Origin: Pleomorphomonas sp. PLEO
GTDB lineage: Bacteria > Pseudomonadota > Alphaproteobacteria > Rhizobiales > Pleomorphomonadaceae
DNA: 64,000 bases
Reading direction: 5' to 3'
Assembly (NCBI RefSeq): GCF_041320595.1
Contig: NZ_CP166625.1
Location: forward strand, 124,001 to 188,000
The translations under genes were made by a program, and so were the position numbers. Below the pieces are notes generated by a model. The model made no database searches, was not told the origin of the DNA, and saw only the letters and a list, made by a program, of their open reading frames with translations. Positions 1 through 11,058 of the stretch are shown here, one piece after another (positions within the stretch are counted from its first letter, which is position 1; every line of letters begins with the position of its first letter).

Positions 1-2
1 CC

Positions 3-893
3 CGCATCCGAATTGTGCAGCCCAATATCGATCAGGCCGCCAAATGGTCGCCCGAAAAAAAGCAGGAAGCGCTCGACAAACTGGTGTCCCTCTCTGATCG
101 CAAGACGGATCCTCAGACGCTCGGGGCCATATCCTTCTCGGAGATTATCTGGCCGGAGACAGCACTCCCCTTTTTCTTGACCGAAGAGCCGGAGGCGCTT
201 GCGCGTATCGCCGACCTGTTGTCGCCCGGGACGATCCTGCTCACCGGTGCGCCGCGTGTCGAGCCAACCGATGATGTGGCCGATGGAGGGCGCCGCTACT
301 ACAATTCACTATTCGCCATCGACGACGCCGGCGCCATCCTCGCCGCCTATGACAAGGTGCATCTTGTTCCCTTTGGCGAATACATGCCATTGAGCGCGCT
401 TTTGCACCGGCTCGGTGTCGGCGAACTGTTTCGTGGTATCGGCGGCTTTTCATCAGGTCCGCGACGCAAGCTGATCGCCATCGCCGGTCATCCGTCCTTC
501 TCTGTGCTGATCTGCTATGAGGCGATCTTCCCAGGTGAGGTTCTGCCGGAAAGCGGGCGCCCAGACTACCTCGTCAACATCACCAACGACGGCTGGTTTG
601 GACGCAGCACCGGCCCCCATCAGCATCTGGATGCCGCTCGGATGCGGGCGATCGAGGAAGGCCTGCCTGTGGTGAGAGCGGCCAACACGGGCATATCCGC
701 AATCATCGACGCTTATGGCAGGACAGTTGCAAGTTTACCGCTCGGCGAAGACGGCGTGCTCGACGGTTTTGTGCCGTCCGAACGCCCAATGACTTTCTTT
801 CAACACGGCGGGTCAACTTTTCTCTTGGCTTTCAATGTCTTCTTTATCTTGTTGGCACTACTTGGAAAGAGAAAACGTAGAACCAGGAGTTGA
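3..893 (+). CDS. lnt: Apolipoprotein N-acyltransferase, 3' part
   Basis: This is the C-terminal part of Lnt, the inner-membrane enzyme that adds the third acyl chain to lipoproteins. The frame is open to the window edge (codons RIRIV precede QPNIDQ, a typical internal Lnt stretch), so the gene starts upstream and the GTG at 15 is not a true start. The visible part is the nitrilase-like periplasmic domain. Numbered from the codon at 15, the catalytic triad is Glu48 (in WPET), Lys114 (in YDKVHLVPFGEY) and Cys167 (in VLICYEA). A last membrane helix lies at about 265-285 and is followed by a basic tail. Lnt next to an XRE regulator and metK is the usual order in Hyphomicrobiales. The identification is firm; only the missing 5' part is unknown. 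Confidence 0.95.
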   Translation, partial: RIRIVQPNIDQAAKWSPEKKQEALDKLVSLSDRKTDPQTLGAISFSEIIWPETALPFFLTEEPEALARIADLLSPGTILLTGAPRVEPTDDVADGGRRYYNSLFAIDDAGAILAAYDKVHLVPFGEYMPLSALLHRLGVGELFRGIGGFSSGPRRKLIAIAGHPSFSVLICYEAIFPGEVLPESGRPDYLVNITNDGWFGRSTGPHQHLDAARMRAIEEGLPVVRAANTGISAIIDAYGRTVASLPLGEDGVLDGFVPSERPMTFFQHGGSTFLLAFNVFFILLALLGKRKRRTRS

Positions 894-918
894 CAACTTC
901 TCGTTCGAAGACAACAAT
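890..918 (+). promoter_or_regulatory. Putative sigma70-type promoter of the XRE regulator
   Basis: A perfect -35 TTGACA at 890-895 overlaps the lnt stop codon. It is followed after 17 bp by AACAAT at 913-918, a 4/6 match to the -10 consensus. It would give a leader of about 115 nt for the regulator gene. The weak -10 keeps confidence moderate. Confidence 0.45.
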
Positions 919-1041
919 CCAAGCGCGCAACGAGCCCATTTTGGTTCGTATGCCAAGAAATGGGCCGCAAGACAACAAACAACGACCGCGCCTTGCGAGC
1001 CTCATCGGTAACCGCGGGTTCAATCCGCAGACGAGACCCAA

Positions 1042-1455
1042 ATGGCCAGCAAGAAGTCCCCCAATCCCATCGATATCCATGTTGGAAGCCGCGTCAGGCT
1101 TCGTCGCATGATGCTCGGCATGAGCCAGGAAAAGCTGGGCGAAGCACTCGGCATTACCTTCCAACAGATTCAGAAATACGAGAAGGGCACCAATCGAGTC
1201 GGCGCCAGCCGTCTTCAGCATATCGCCACCGTTCTCAAGGTGCCCGTGTCCTTCTTCTTCGAGGATGCGCCCGGCACACCTGAGGAGGCCGCGGGATTCG
1301 CTGAAAGCCCAAGTCATTCCTATGTCGTGGACTTCCTGTCGTCGACCGAGGGGCTGTCTCTCAACAAGTCTTTCGTGCGCATCAAGGATGCTCGCGTCCG
1401 CCGGCGCATCGTCGACCTCGTCCAGACGCTGGCCGCCGAGGATGGCGAAGCCTGA
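1042..1455 (+). CDS. XRE-family (Cro/CI HTH) transcriptional regulator
   Basis: This 137-aa protein has an N-terminal helix-turn-helix at about residues 14-67 (VGSRVRLRRMMLGMSQEKLG, then ITFQQIQKYEKGTNRV) and a short C-terminal region with no recognised ligand domain. This compact XRE type is widespread in Alphaproteobacteria. The copy between lnt and metK resembles the acid-inducible regulator described as PhrR in Sinorhizobium, but I do not assign that name. The ATG at 1042 is chosen because the HTH begins soon after it. A strong terminator follows, so it is probably a monocistronic unit separate from metK. Its targets cannot be told from the sequence. Confidence 0.85.
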   Translation: MASKKSPNPIDIHVGSRVRLRRMMLGMSQEKLGEALGITFQQIQKYEKGTNRVGASRLQHIATVLKVPVSFFFEDAPGTPEEAAGFAESPSHSYVVDFLSSTEGLSLNKSFVRIKDARVRRRIVDLVQTLAAEDGEA

Positions 1456-1478
1456 GCGGAAAGAGCTTGAAGCCATAG

Positions 1479-1519
1479 CGGATCGTGTCGACCGAGGTCG
1501 ACCGATCCGTTTTATTTTT
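1479..1519 (+). terminator. Rho-independent terminator after the XRE regulator
   Basis: The arms CGGATCG(T)GTCGACC and GGTCGACCGATCCG pair with a single bulged T, giving a 14-bp stem with a very small loop at 1479-1509. The T-rich tract TTTTATTTTT follows at 1510-1519. Confidence 0.85.
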
Positions 1520-1768
1520 GTTGCACTTACGACGTCTTCCGAATCTCTCCCCACAGGAAGAAGTTTTCCGTTTTAATCTTTTCCGCAAGATAAATTTGCC
1601 ATCGCCGTGGCGCCGAATGCACAGCGCTTTTCAAACGCGCGTGGGCTGGCGAGGGGAGCTTGCGCTTTTCGTGGCGGCTTGCGAAAAGAAGGCGCCGCGA
1701 CGGACTGCCACCGCGACAGACCAGTCTTCCGTCGACCACGTCGACGTCTTCTTTGAGGGGTCAACCCT
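1520..1768 (+). other. metK leader / intergenic region, no gene seen
   Basis: This stretch between the terminator and metK has no supported ORF. It holds an imperfect hairpin in which TCGTGGCG at about 1669-1676 pairs fully (one G-T) with CGCCGCGA at about 1694-1701. I looked for SAM-II, SAM-IV, SAM-V and SAM/SAH consensus blocks and could not match any of them. Regulation of metK by this leader is possible but not shown. Confidence 0.35.
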
Positions 1769-2944
1769 ATGTCTCGCCAGAACTACCTCTTTACTTCCGA
1801 GTCCGTCTCGGAGGGACATCCCGATAAAGTCTGCGACCGTATTTCCGACACCATCGTCGACGCTTTCCTCGCCGCCGAACCGCAGGCGCGCGTGGCGGCT
1901 GAGACGCTCGCCACCACCAACCGTGTCGTCATCGCCGGCGAGACGCGCGGCCCGAAGTCCATCGACAATGCGTTGATCGAGAAGCTGACGCGCGAAGCCA
2001 TCCGCGACATCGGCTACGAACAGGATGGTTTCCACTGGGAAACCGCCAAGATCGATATCCTGTTGCACGAACAGTCGTCGGACATCGCCCAAGGCGTCGA
2101 CGCGGCCGGCAACAAGGACGAAGGTGCCGGCGATCAGGGCATCATGTTCGGCTACGCCTGCCGAGAGACGCCAGAGCTTATGCCGGCGCCAATCTACTAT
2201 GCCCACAAGATCCTTCGCGATCTCGCGACAGCCCGCAAGTCCGGCCAGGAGCCCTTGCTGAGGCCCGACGCCAAGAGCCAGGTGACCGTTGCCTATGAGG
2301 GCGGCAAGGCGGTGCGCGCGCCGCAGATCGTTCTCTCCACCCAGCACGCCGACGGCCTCACCTCGGCCGACGTGCGCCGCATCGTCGAGCCGTATATCGT
2401 CGCAGCCCTGCCGACCGGCTGGGTCGATGAGAACACCATCTGGCACGTCAATCCGACCGGCAAATTCGTGATCGGCGGTCCCGACGGCGACGCCGGCCTT
2501 ACCGGCCGCAAGATCATCGTCGACACCTACGGCGGCGCGGCGCCGCATGGCGGCGGCGCGTTCTCCGGCAAGGATCCGACCAAGGTCGACCGTTCGGCTG
2601 CTTACGCGGCCCGTTGGCTCGCCAAGAACATCGTGGCCGCCGGCTTCGCCGACCGTGCCACCATCCAGCTCAGCTACGCCATCGGCGTCAGCGACCCGCT
2701 GTCGATCTATGTCGATCTGCACGACACCGGCAACGTCGACCCGGCCAAGATCGAGACGGTGCTTGGGGACCGTGACTTCATTCGCCTCTCCCCGCGCGGC
2801 ATCCGCGAGCGGCTTGGCCTCAACAAGCCGATCTATGCCCGCACCTCGGCCTATGGTCATTTCGGCCGGGCGGCCGAGGCGGACGGCGGCTTCTCCTGGG
2901 AAGCGCTCGACCTCGTCGATGCCCTGAAGTCTGCCCTCGCCTGA
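1769..2944 (+). CDS. metK: S-adenosylmethionine synthetase
   Basis: MetK makes S-adenosylmethionine from methionine and ATP in the cytoplasm, releasing phosphate and pyrophosphate. The 391-aa length is normal for the family. Diagnostic motifs are EGHPDK near residues 15-20, the hexapeptide GAGDQG near 118-123, and the glycine-rich [16 protein letters not shown] near 260-275, which carries phosphate-binding and active-site residues. The ATG at 1769 starts the standard [21 protein letters not shown]-terminus. A terminator follows directly, so metK is insulated from trmB. SAM made here is the methyl donor for the neighbouring TrmB, though that adjacency is simply the conserved rhizobial order. 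Confidence 0.98.
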   Translation: MSRQNYLFTSESVSEGHPDKVCDRISDTIVDAFLAAEPQARVAAETLATTNRVVIAGETRGPKSIDNALIEKLTREAIRDIGYEQDGFHWETAKIDILLHEQSSDIAQGVDAAGNKDEGAGDQGIMFGYACRETPELMPAPIYYAHKILRDLATARKSGQEPLLRPDAKSQVTVAYEGGKAVRAPQIVLSTQHADGLTSADVRRIVEPYIVAALPTGWVDENTIWHVNPTGKFVIGGPDGDAGLTGRKIIVDTYGGAAPHGGGAFSGKDPTKVDRSAAYAARWLAKNIVAAGFADRATIQLSYAIGVSDPLSIYVDLHDTGNVDPAKIETVLGDRDFIRLSPRGIRERLGLNKPIYARTSAYGHFGRAAEADGGFSWEALDLVDALKSALA

Positions 2945-2967
2945 GGCAGAGAATTAAGCTAGACACC

Positions 2968-2997
2968 GCCCCGGTAGCCAAGCTGCCGGGGCTTTTT
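2968..2997 (+). terminator. Rho-independent terminator after metK
   Basis: GCCCCGG at 2968-2974 pairs perfectly with CCGGGGC at 2986-2992, and a T5 run follows. It lies 24 bp after the metK stop. Confidence 0.85.
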
Positions 2998-3000
2998 ATT

Positions 3001-3061
3001 ACCCTGGGCAGCTCGGCGACCGGCTTTTTGTTTCCCTGAGCGCTCTGCTGCCAGGGTTTTT
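3001..3061 (+). promoter_or_regulatory. Hairpin with T-run directly before trmB
   Basis: ACCCTGGGCAG at 3001-3011 pairs with CTGCCAGGGT at 3048-3057 with one bulged G, leaving a 36-nt loop. T5 follows at 3057-3061 and the first trmB ATG is at 3063. It has the shape of a second terminator or an attenuator. The hairpin would bury any ribosome-binding site of the ATG at 3063. Confidence 0.45.
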
Positions 3062-3062
3062 C

Positions 3063-3809
3063 ATGCAACGGACGACGATGAGCGACGACGACCATAGAGC
3101 GGAGCACAGGCCCGACGAGCCCCGAGAGAGCGCCTTCTTCGGCCGCCGCAAAGGCAAGACCCTGAGGAAAGGCCAAGCCGAGCGGCTCGAGGTCGACCTG
3201 CCCAAGCTGTCGCTCGATCTGGCAATGCCCGCCCCCGACAAACTTGCCGCGCTTTTCCCTTCGCAGCTGTCCGAGATTCGACTGGAAATTGGCTTCGGCG
3301 GTGGCGAGCACCTGGTCCACCGGGCTCTTGAGCGGCCGGATGTCGGCTTTATTGGCGTCGAACCCTTCGTCAACGGCATGACCAAAGCCCTTGGTCGCAT
3401 CGCTGCCGAGGGCTCCACCAATATCCGCCTCAGCGGTGAGGATGGGGTCAAGGTTCTGGACTGGTTGCCTGAGGCTTCGCTTGACCGCGTGCTGTTGCTT
3501 TATCCCGATCCCTGGCCGAAGAAGCGCCATTGGAAACGCCGTTTCGTCGGATCCGACACCGTCGCCCGCTTCGCCCGCGTGCTGAAGGATGACGGCGAAT
3601 TCTGGTTTGCCTCAGACATCGACACCTATGTCGACTGGACGCTCCGCTACGTTCGCGCCAATCCGGCTTTCGTCTGGACGGCCTCGGCCCCCGATGATTG
3701 GCGGCAACCGTGGGAAGGCTGGCCAGGGACACGCTATGAGGCCAAAGCACGCCGCGAAGGACGCGGTTCGGCCTATCTTACCTTCCGCCGGCTGCCGCGC
3801 GCGCGGTAA
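3063..3809 (+). CDS. trmB: tRNA (guanine-N7-)-methyltransferase
   Basis: TrmB methylates N7 of G46 in the variable loop of many tRNAs, using SAM. The 248-aa protein has the class I methyltransferase glycine-rich motif EIGFGGGEH at about residues 75-83. It also has the TrmB signature [16 protein letters not shown] at about 145-160, with the family's conserved Asp and basic residues. The start is uncertain. ATG 3063 gives MQRTTM, and the ATG at 3078 (MSDDDHR) is an equally good or better choice because 3063 sits almost against a hairpin. The family call is secure. Confidence 0.95.
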   Translation: MQRTTMSDDDHRAEHRPDEPRESAFFGRRKGKTLRKGQAERLEVDLPKLSLDLAMPAPDKLAALFPSQLSEIRLEIGFGGGEHLVHRALERPDVGFIGVEPFVNGMTKALGRIAAEGSTNIRLSGEDGVKVLDWLPEASLDRVLLLYPDPWPKKRHWKRRFVGSDTVARFARVLKDDGEFWFASDIDTYVDWTLRYVRANPAFVWTASAPDDWRQPWEGWPGTRYEAKARREGRGSAYLTFRRLPRAR

Positions 3810-3876
3810 ATTCTTGTCGTTTCTGCAATCGGCGCAGTCGCAACGGCAGCCTTGTAGATGACAGTTGCGCTCGCCA

Positions 3877-3905
3877 TTGATTTTCGCGCAAAAGCGGCCT
3901 ATATG
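3877..3905 (+). promoter_or_regulatory. Sigma70-type promoter for the rimP-nusA operon
   Basis: TTGATT at 3877-3882 and TATATG at 3900-3905 are separated by exactly 17 bp. Transcription would start near 3912, upstream of the attenuator-like hairpins and rimP. This is one of the best promoter matches in the window. Confidence 0.65.
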
Positions 3906-3924
3906 GGGTTCATCAGTTCTGATG

Positions 3925-3974
3925 CGCTTCACAAAGCGGGTTGGGGGTGGGTCCGAAAGGTCCCGCTCTTTTTT
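3925..3974 (+). promoter_or_regulatory. Attenuator-like leader of rimP-nusA operon
   Basis: Two hairpins compete. CGCTT at 3925-3929 can pair with AAGCG at 3934-3938. AGCGGG at 3935-3940 can instead pair with CCCGCT at 3962-3967, which is followed by six Ts at 3969-3974. Positions 3935-3938 are shared, so forming the first would prevent the terminator. Inside the terminator loop GGGTCC and GGTCCC can also partly pair. Attenuation by NusA or ribosome status is an inference; only the structures are seen. Confidence 0.6.
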
Positions 3975-4014
3975 ATTGCCTGTGACGGCGCGCCGCGAAG
4001 GATACTGCCGACCG

Positions 4015-4607
4015 ATGACGTCCGAGGACCAGCCGCCCCTTCCGCCGCTCGGCGGCCAGAGTGTCGAAACGACGCTCGACGAGCCGCGTCTGGTGACAGA
4101 GACTGGCGTTGAGGCGCGGGTTGCCGCCATCATCGAGCCGGCACTGATCGATCTCGGCTTTCGCCTCGTTCGCGTGCGCATGAGCGGTCTGAACGGCGTG
4201 ACCCTGCAGATCTTCGCCGAGAAGGCCGACGGCACAATGAGCGTTGAAGATTGCGAGGCCGCAAGCAACGTGATCTCGCCGCTGCTCGATGTCGACGATC
4301 CGATCGGCAAGGCCTACAGCCTTGAGATGTCGTCGCCCGGCATGGATCGGATCTTGGTGCGGCGATCGGATTTTGTCCGTTGGTCAGGCTTCGAGACCAA
4401 GCTGGAGCTCGCTGTTCCACTGCTGGGTCGCAAGCGTTTTCGTGGCTGGCTCACGGGCGTCAAGGACGACAAGGGGGGCTGCGCCTCCTGCAGGCGTTGG
4501 AGGACGGCACCAAGGAGATCGAGTTTCCGCTCGATACCGTGTCGGAGGCGCGCCTCGTGCTCAACGAAGCCCTGATCCGCGAAGCGCTCAAGGCGGGCAA
4601 GAGCTGA
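4015..4607 (+). CDS. rimP: Ribosome maturation factor RimP, interrupted by apparent frameshift
   Basis: RimP assists 30S subunit maturation. From the ATG at 4015 (MTSEDQPP) the reading frame encodes a normal RimP N-terminal domain and the conserved [13 protein letters not shown] segment, up to GVKDDKGG. Then the frame runs into unrelated sequence ending at 4575. The proper C-terminal SH3-like domain ([18 protein letters not shown] ... [18 protein letters not shown]) continues in another frame and stops at 4607. The switch falls at a run of six Gs (4473-4478); seven Gs would restore one continuous gene. A sequencing or assembly indel is the simplest explanation, but a true mutation or slippage cannot be excluded. 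It is the first gene of the nusA-infB operon. Confidence 0.88.
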
Positions 4608-4697
4608 GAACGATGGGCGGCAGTGCCGCCTGAAGAAAGCCGGGGACACCCCCGAAGGACGGAATAGGAACCCCATCGAGGGTAGGAGACGAAGATA

Positions 4698-6305
4698 ATG
4701 GCCGTCAGTGCGAACCGTTTGGAACTCTTGCAGATCGCCGACGCGGTGGCCCGCGAGAAGTCGATCGACCGGCAAATCGTCATCGCTGCGATGGAGGACG
4801 CCATCCAGAAGGCAGCCCGTTCGCGCTACGGTTCTGAAACCGACGTCCGCGCCGAGATCAACCCGCGCACTGGCGAAATCAAACTGCAGCGCCTCCTGCA
4901 AGTCGTCGAAAGCGTCGAGAACTTTTCGACGGAAGTCGACCTTGTCGAGGCTCAGCGCCGCAACCCGGCCGCCCTCGTCGGCGACTTCATTTCCGAGCCG
5001 TTGCCGCCGATCGATTTCGGCCGTATCGCCGCCCAGTCGGCCAAGCAGGTCATCGTGCAGAAGGTGCGCGAAGCCGAACGCGACCGGCAGTTCGACGAAT
5101 TCAAGGACCGCACCGGCGAAGTGGTGAACGGCGTCGTCAAGCGTGTCGAATACGGCAACGTCATTGTCGACCTCGGACGTGGCGAGGCAATCTGCCGCCG
5201 TGACGAACTGATCCCGCGCGAGAGCTTCCGCTATGGCGATCGTATTCGCGCCATCATTCACGACGTGCGCCGCGAGCAGCGGGGACCCCAGGTCTTTCTG
5301 TCGCGCACCCATCCGCTCTTCATGGCCAAATTGTTCGCCTCGGAAGTACCGGAAATCTATGATGGCATCATCGAAGTGAAGTCGGTCGCCCGCGACCCCG
5401 GCTCGCGCGCCAAGATCGCCGTCATTTCCAAGGATTCGTCGATCGATCCGGTTGGCGCCTGCGTCGGTATGCGTGGCAGCCGCGTGCAAGCCGTCGTGCA
5501 GGAACTGCAGGGCGAGAAGATCGACATCATTCCCTGGTCGGGCGATCCGGCCACCTTCATCGTCAACGCGCTGCAGCCGGCCGAAGTGGCCAAGGTGGTG
5601 CTCGACGAGGACGCCGAGCGTATCGAGGTGGTGGTGCCCGACGATCAGCTGTCGCTGGCCATCGGCCGCCGCGGCCAGAACGTGCGCCTCGCCAGTCAGC
5701 TGACCGGCTGGGCGATCGACATCCTGACCGAGCAGGAAGAGAGCGAGCGGCGCCAGAAGGAATTCAACGAGCGCACCGAGCTGTTCATGAACGCGCTCAA
5801 CGTCGACGAAGTTGTGGGCCAGTTGCTCGCCACCGAGGGCTTCTCGACCGTCGAGGAACTCACCGCGGTGGAGCGCGACGAGCTCGCCGCCATCGAGGGC
5901 TTCGACGAGGAGACCGCCGAGGAAATTCAGGCGCGCGCTCAGGACTTCCTCGACGCCAAGGAACGCGAACTCGACGAGGAGCGGATCAAGCTCGGCGTTG
6001 ACGACGCCCTGCGCGAGATCCCCGGAATCACCACTGCCATGATGGTCGCCCTCGGCAAGGATGGCGTGAAGACGGTGGAAGATCTCGCCGGCTGTGCCAC
6101 CGACGACCTCGTCGGCTGGACGGAACGCAAGAACGGCGAGACCGTGCGCAACAAGGGCAGCCTCTCCGATCTCGACCTTAGCCGTGCCGACGCCGAGGCG
6201 ATCGTCATGGCGGCGCGCGTTGCCGTAGGCTGGATCGAGGCTCCGGCCGAGGAAGAGGAAGTCGTTGAAGACGAGGTCGAAGAGATCGTCGAAGAAGCGA
6301 ACTGA
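4698..6305 (+). CDS. nusA: Transcription termination/antitermination factor NusA
   Basis: NusA binds RNA polymerase and nascent RNA and modulates pausing, termination and antitermination. The 535-aa protein has the N-terminal polymerase-binding domain (about 1-125), an S1 domain (about 133-200, TGEVVNGVVKRVEYGNVIVDLG), two KH domains (about 230-345, including IGRRGQNVRLASQLTGW) and a long C-terminal region with two helix-hairpin-helix acidic repeats. The tail is strongly acidic (EEEEVVEDEVEEIVEE). It follows rimP by 90 bp in the classical operon. The start at 4698 gives the usual MAVSANRLELLQIADAVAREK N-terminus, preceded by GGTAGGAGA. Confidence 0.97.
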   Translation: MAVSANRLELLQIADAVAREKSIDRQIVIAAMEDAIQKAARSRYGSETDVRAEINPRTGEIKLQRLLQVVESVENFSTEVDLVEAQRRNPAALVGDFISEPLPPIDFGRIAAQSAKQVIVQKVREAERDRQFDEFKDRTGEVVNGVVKRVEYGNVIVDLGRGEAICRRDELIPRESFRYGDRIRAIIHDVRREQRGPQVFLSRTHPLFMAKLFASEVPEIYDGIIEVKSVARDPGSRAKIAVISKDSSIDPVGACVGMRGSRVQAVVQELQGEKIDIIPWSGDPATFIVNALQPAEVAKVVLDEDAERIEVVVPDDQLSLAIGRRGQNVRLASQLTGWAIDILTEQEESERRQKEFNERTELFMNALNVDEVVGQLLATEGFSTVEELTAVERDELAAIEGFDEETAEEIQARAQDFLDAKERELDEERIKLGVDDALREIPGITTAMMVALGKDGVKTVEDLAGCATDDLVGWTERKNGETVRNKGSLSDLDLSRADAEAIVMAARVAVGWIEAPAEEEEVVEDEVEEIVEEAN

Positions 6306-6315
6306 AGACAGTGAC

Positions 6316-6336
6316 GGAGGCCGCGTGGCGGCCTCC
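6316..6336 (+). repeat. Perfect intercistronic hairpin between nusA and ylxR
   Basis: GGAGGCCGC and GCGGCCTCC form a perfect 9-bp stem with a GTG loop. There is no T-run, so it is more likely an mRNA processing or stability element than a terminator. Confidence 0.5.
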
Positions 6337-6353
6337 CAACCGGAAAGAGGACG

Positions 6354-7052
6354 ATGGCACCGAGGTCTGAGACGGCGGAACGCAGTTGCATCGTGACACG
6401 CGTCGCGCAGCCGCCCGAGGGCCTCGTCCGCTTCGTCTGCGGACCCGATGGTACGGTGGTGCCGGACGTTCGTGGCAACTTGCCGGGCCGTGGCGTCTGG
6501 GTGACCTGTCGCCGCGACGTGGTTGCCGAGGCGGTACGCAAACGAGCGTTTTCGCGTGGGCTCAAGGCTGAGGCTAAAGCCGGCGATGATTTGCCGGATC
6601 TGGTCGAGGCGTTGCTTTTGAAAGCGGCACTGTCGGCGTTGTCGATGGCGCGCAAGGCGGGCCTTGTGGTGACCGGCTTCGGGCAGGTTGGCGAGGCGGT
6701 CGGCAAAGGTGGCGTGATCGCCGTTTTGCATGCCCGAGAGGCGGCTGACGACGGTCGGCGCAAGGTTGGACAGGTGATCAGGCGGCGTCTTCGTGCCATC
6801 GGGAGCGGCGGAAACGAAGATGAAATGCCCGGAAATGCGGCATTATGGCAACAACCGCCGCATTCCGGACCGAAGGTCATCGCCGGAATCTTCGCGTCGA
6901 GCGAAATGGATTTGGCATTGGGCGGCGCAAATGTGATACATGCTGCTCTGCTTGCCGGTGGGGCGAGCACCAGCTTCCTGAAATGCGCTGCAGCGCTGGC
7001 CCGTTACAGGGGCGAAGCGCCGGACACGGACTGGACAGCGGACCTTTCATGA
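6354..7052 (+). CDS. ylxR: YlxR (DUF448)-L7Ae fusion RNA-binding protein
   Basis: This 232-aa protein joins an N-terminal YlxR domain (about residues 8-75: [19 protein letters not shown], then [11 protein letters not shown]) to an L7Ae/L30e-like domain (about 90-190: [18 protein letters not shown], a typical opening). A less conserved tail follows. The fusion is characteristic of alphaproteobacterial copies between nusA and infB. Both domains are linked to RNA binding and the protein is thought to act in transcription or ribosome function, but its exact job is not settled. The usual first residues RTCI are RSCI here. Spacing and orientation place it in the operon. Confidence 0.9.
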   Translation: MAPRSETAERSCIVTRVAQPPEGLVRFVCGPDGTVVPDVRGNLPGRGVWVTCRRDVVAEAVRKRAFSRGLKAEAKAGDDLPDLVEALLLKAALSALSMARKAGLVVTGFGQVGEAVGKGGVIAVLHAREAADDGRRKVGQVIRRRLRAIGSGGNEDEMPGNAALWQQPPHSGPKVIAGIFASSEMDLALGGANVIHAALLAGGASTSFLKCAAALARYRGEAPDTDWTADLS

Positions 7053-7125
7053 GGTTCGCGAATACGATTGGCCATTGCGCCGCCCGTCCGGGGCGCCGCT
7101 GCGGCCCGCGAGGATAGAGTACGGC

Positions 7126-9798
<2,673 letters not shown>

Positions 9799-9804
9799 TG
9801 GTTT

Positions 9805-9839
9805 GTCCGGCGTCCCCATGGGATGCCGGACGCCCTTTT
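9805..9839 (+). terminator. Hairpin terminator-like structure after infB
   Basis: GTCCGGC, G and TCCC pair with GGGA, T and GCCGGAC (one G-T pair) to make a 12-bp stem with a CAT loop at 9805-9831. Four Ts follow four bases later. The short T-run suggests partial termination inside the operon. Confidence 0.5.
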
Positions 9840-9851
9840 CGACGGTATGCC

Positions 9852-10400
9852 ATGACCGACGCCGCCGAATCCTTTCCCTCCATGCCGGCGCCGCGCCGCT
9901 TCGTTTTCACGACGGGGGCGGCTGACGCGTTGGCGCTGGAAGCGGTGCTAAAGCCGGCGGACCGGAGTTGGCGGTCGCTTCTCGGTTACGCCTTCGCTCT
10001 GCCACCGCTCATCGTCGTCTCCTGGTTCACTCGGAACGCCGATTGGCCGGTGTGGTTCGCTTCCTTTGGCCTGATCGGGCTTGTGGCTTGGCAGGGCGCT
10101 CGTTTCGTCCTCAAGGCCGAGAAAGCGCGGGCAGCTCGGCAGCATCCGATCGGGGCGGGACAAGTCGACTTTACCAATGGTCGGTTCGAAGGCGCGATCG
10201 GCGGGGTGGCAATTGCCATTCCAGCAGTGGAAGGCGTTCGTGTCGAGATGGATGCAGGGCATCTTTACATCCTCGCCGACAACCGCCCGGCGCTGGTCCT
10301 GCCACTTTCCGCCTTTGCCGGCAGGGCTGATCTGATTGCCTTCGCGGCGTCATTCAAAGAAGCCAGCCGGCGTCCCGGTAGCTTGTCCGCTTCGGATTGA
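9852..10400 (+). CDS. Hypothetical membrane protein, YcxB-like
   Basis: This 182-aa protein starts at ATG 9852 (MTDAAESFPSMPAPRRF). It has about 50 N-terminal cytosolic residues, two closely spaced hydrophobic helices (about 48-62 and 68-84) and a C-terminal soluble domain of beta-rich character (VDFTNGRFEGAIGGVAIAI ... LVLPLSAFAG). That layout resembles the YcxB-like family of unknown function. The similarity is judged by eye and is tentative. It sits between infB and rbfA on the same strand, so it may be co-transcribed with them, but it is not a conserved member of that operon across bacteria. Confidence 0.7.
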   Translation: MTDAAESFPSMPAPRRFVFTTGAADALALEAVLKPADRSWRSLLGYAFALPPLIVVSWFTRNADWPVWFASFGLIGLVAWQGARFVLKAEKARAARQHPIGAGQVDFTNGRFEGAIGGVAIAIPAVEGVRVEMDAGHLYILADNRPALVLPLSAFAGRADLIAFAASFKEASRRPGSLSASD

Positions 10401-10455
10401 AGCAATCCGAACCACGGGACTATGCTCCGTCACCAACGCCACGCGCGTCCTGAGA

Positions 10456-10495
10456 AATGCAAAGCATTCCCTTTTTGATCAGATGGGTCCATCTG
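10456..10495 (+). repeat. Tandem small hairpins before rbfA
   Basis: AATGC/GCATT at 10456-10468 is followed by CCCTTTTTG. A second dyad, CAGATGG-GT-CCATCTG, lies at 10480-10495. They could form a weak terminator/leader pair upstream of rbfA. No promoter is clear nearby. Confidence 0.3.
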
Positions 10496-10526
10496 TTCAG
10501 GAGATGCTCCAACCGAGGTTCTGATT

Positions 10527-10964
10527 ATGGTCCAGCACGGCCAAAGCCAGGGGCAACCCCGCGCCCCCTCCCAGCGCCAGCTTCGCGTCGGCGAATTGGT
10601 CCGTCACGTGCTCGCCGAGATTCTTGCACGCGGCGAACTCATTGACGACGAAGTGACGCGAATGATGGTCACCGTACCGGAGGTCCGCGTCAGTCCCGAC
10701 CTTCGCAACGCTACCGTCTACATTACGCCGCTTGGCGGCGGCGACCCAAAGCTGGCCGAGAAGGCAATGACGCGCAATTCTCGCTGGCTACGCGGCCAGG
10801 TGGCGCATCGCGTCAACCTGAAATTCGCCCCCGAGCTCGTCTTCCGCTACGATGATCGCTTTGACGAGACCGCCCATATCGACGCATTGCTGCATTCGCC
10901 CGACGTCGCGCGCGACCTCGAGGCACCAGCCGATTCCAGCGAAGTCGACGGCAAGGACGAGTGA
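10527..10964 (+). CDS. rbfA: 30S ribosome-binding factor RbfA
   Basis: RbfA binds the free 30S subunit and helps mature the 5' end of 16S rRNA, and is needed for cold adaptation in E. coli. The 145-aa protein shows the KH-like family core: QLRVGELVRHVLAEIL near residues 18-33, VRVSPDLRNATVYITPLG near 53-70 and a C-terminal APELVFRYDDRFDE segment near 106-119. It belongs to the infB-rbfA-truB series, although a GST stub and an antisense transporter separate it from truB here. The start at 10527 gives MVQHGQSQGQP. Confidence 0.95.
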   Translation: MVQHGQSQGQPRAPSQRQLRVGELVRHVLAEILARGELIDDEVTRMMVTVPEVRVSPDLRNATVYITPLGGGDPKLAEKAMTRNSRWLRGQVAHRVNLKFAPELVFRYDDRFDETAHIDALLHSPDVARDLEAPADSSEVDGKDE

Positions 10965-11058
10965 CGGATCCCGTCAGAAGCGCAGCTGCCAGATCCTGAC
11001 AGCTTTCCAGTCGAAGCTCCCATCGACGCGCCACTGGCGCGGCCGTAAGGAGGGTTTC

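Noticed and set aside
1011-1035. tRNA-like GGGTTCAATCC block
   Set aside because: No acceptor, D or anticodon arms can be placed around it; there is no tRNA.
1520-1768. Possible SAM riboswitch before metK
   Set aside because: None of the conserved blocks of SAM-II, SAM-IV, SAM-V or SAM/SAH elements could be matched; only a generic hairpin is present.
4314-6731. 805-codon open frame antisense to nusA
   Set aside because: Long antisense frames are common in high-GC coding DNA; the translation has no family features and nusA is intact.
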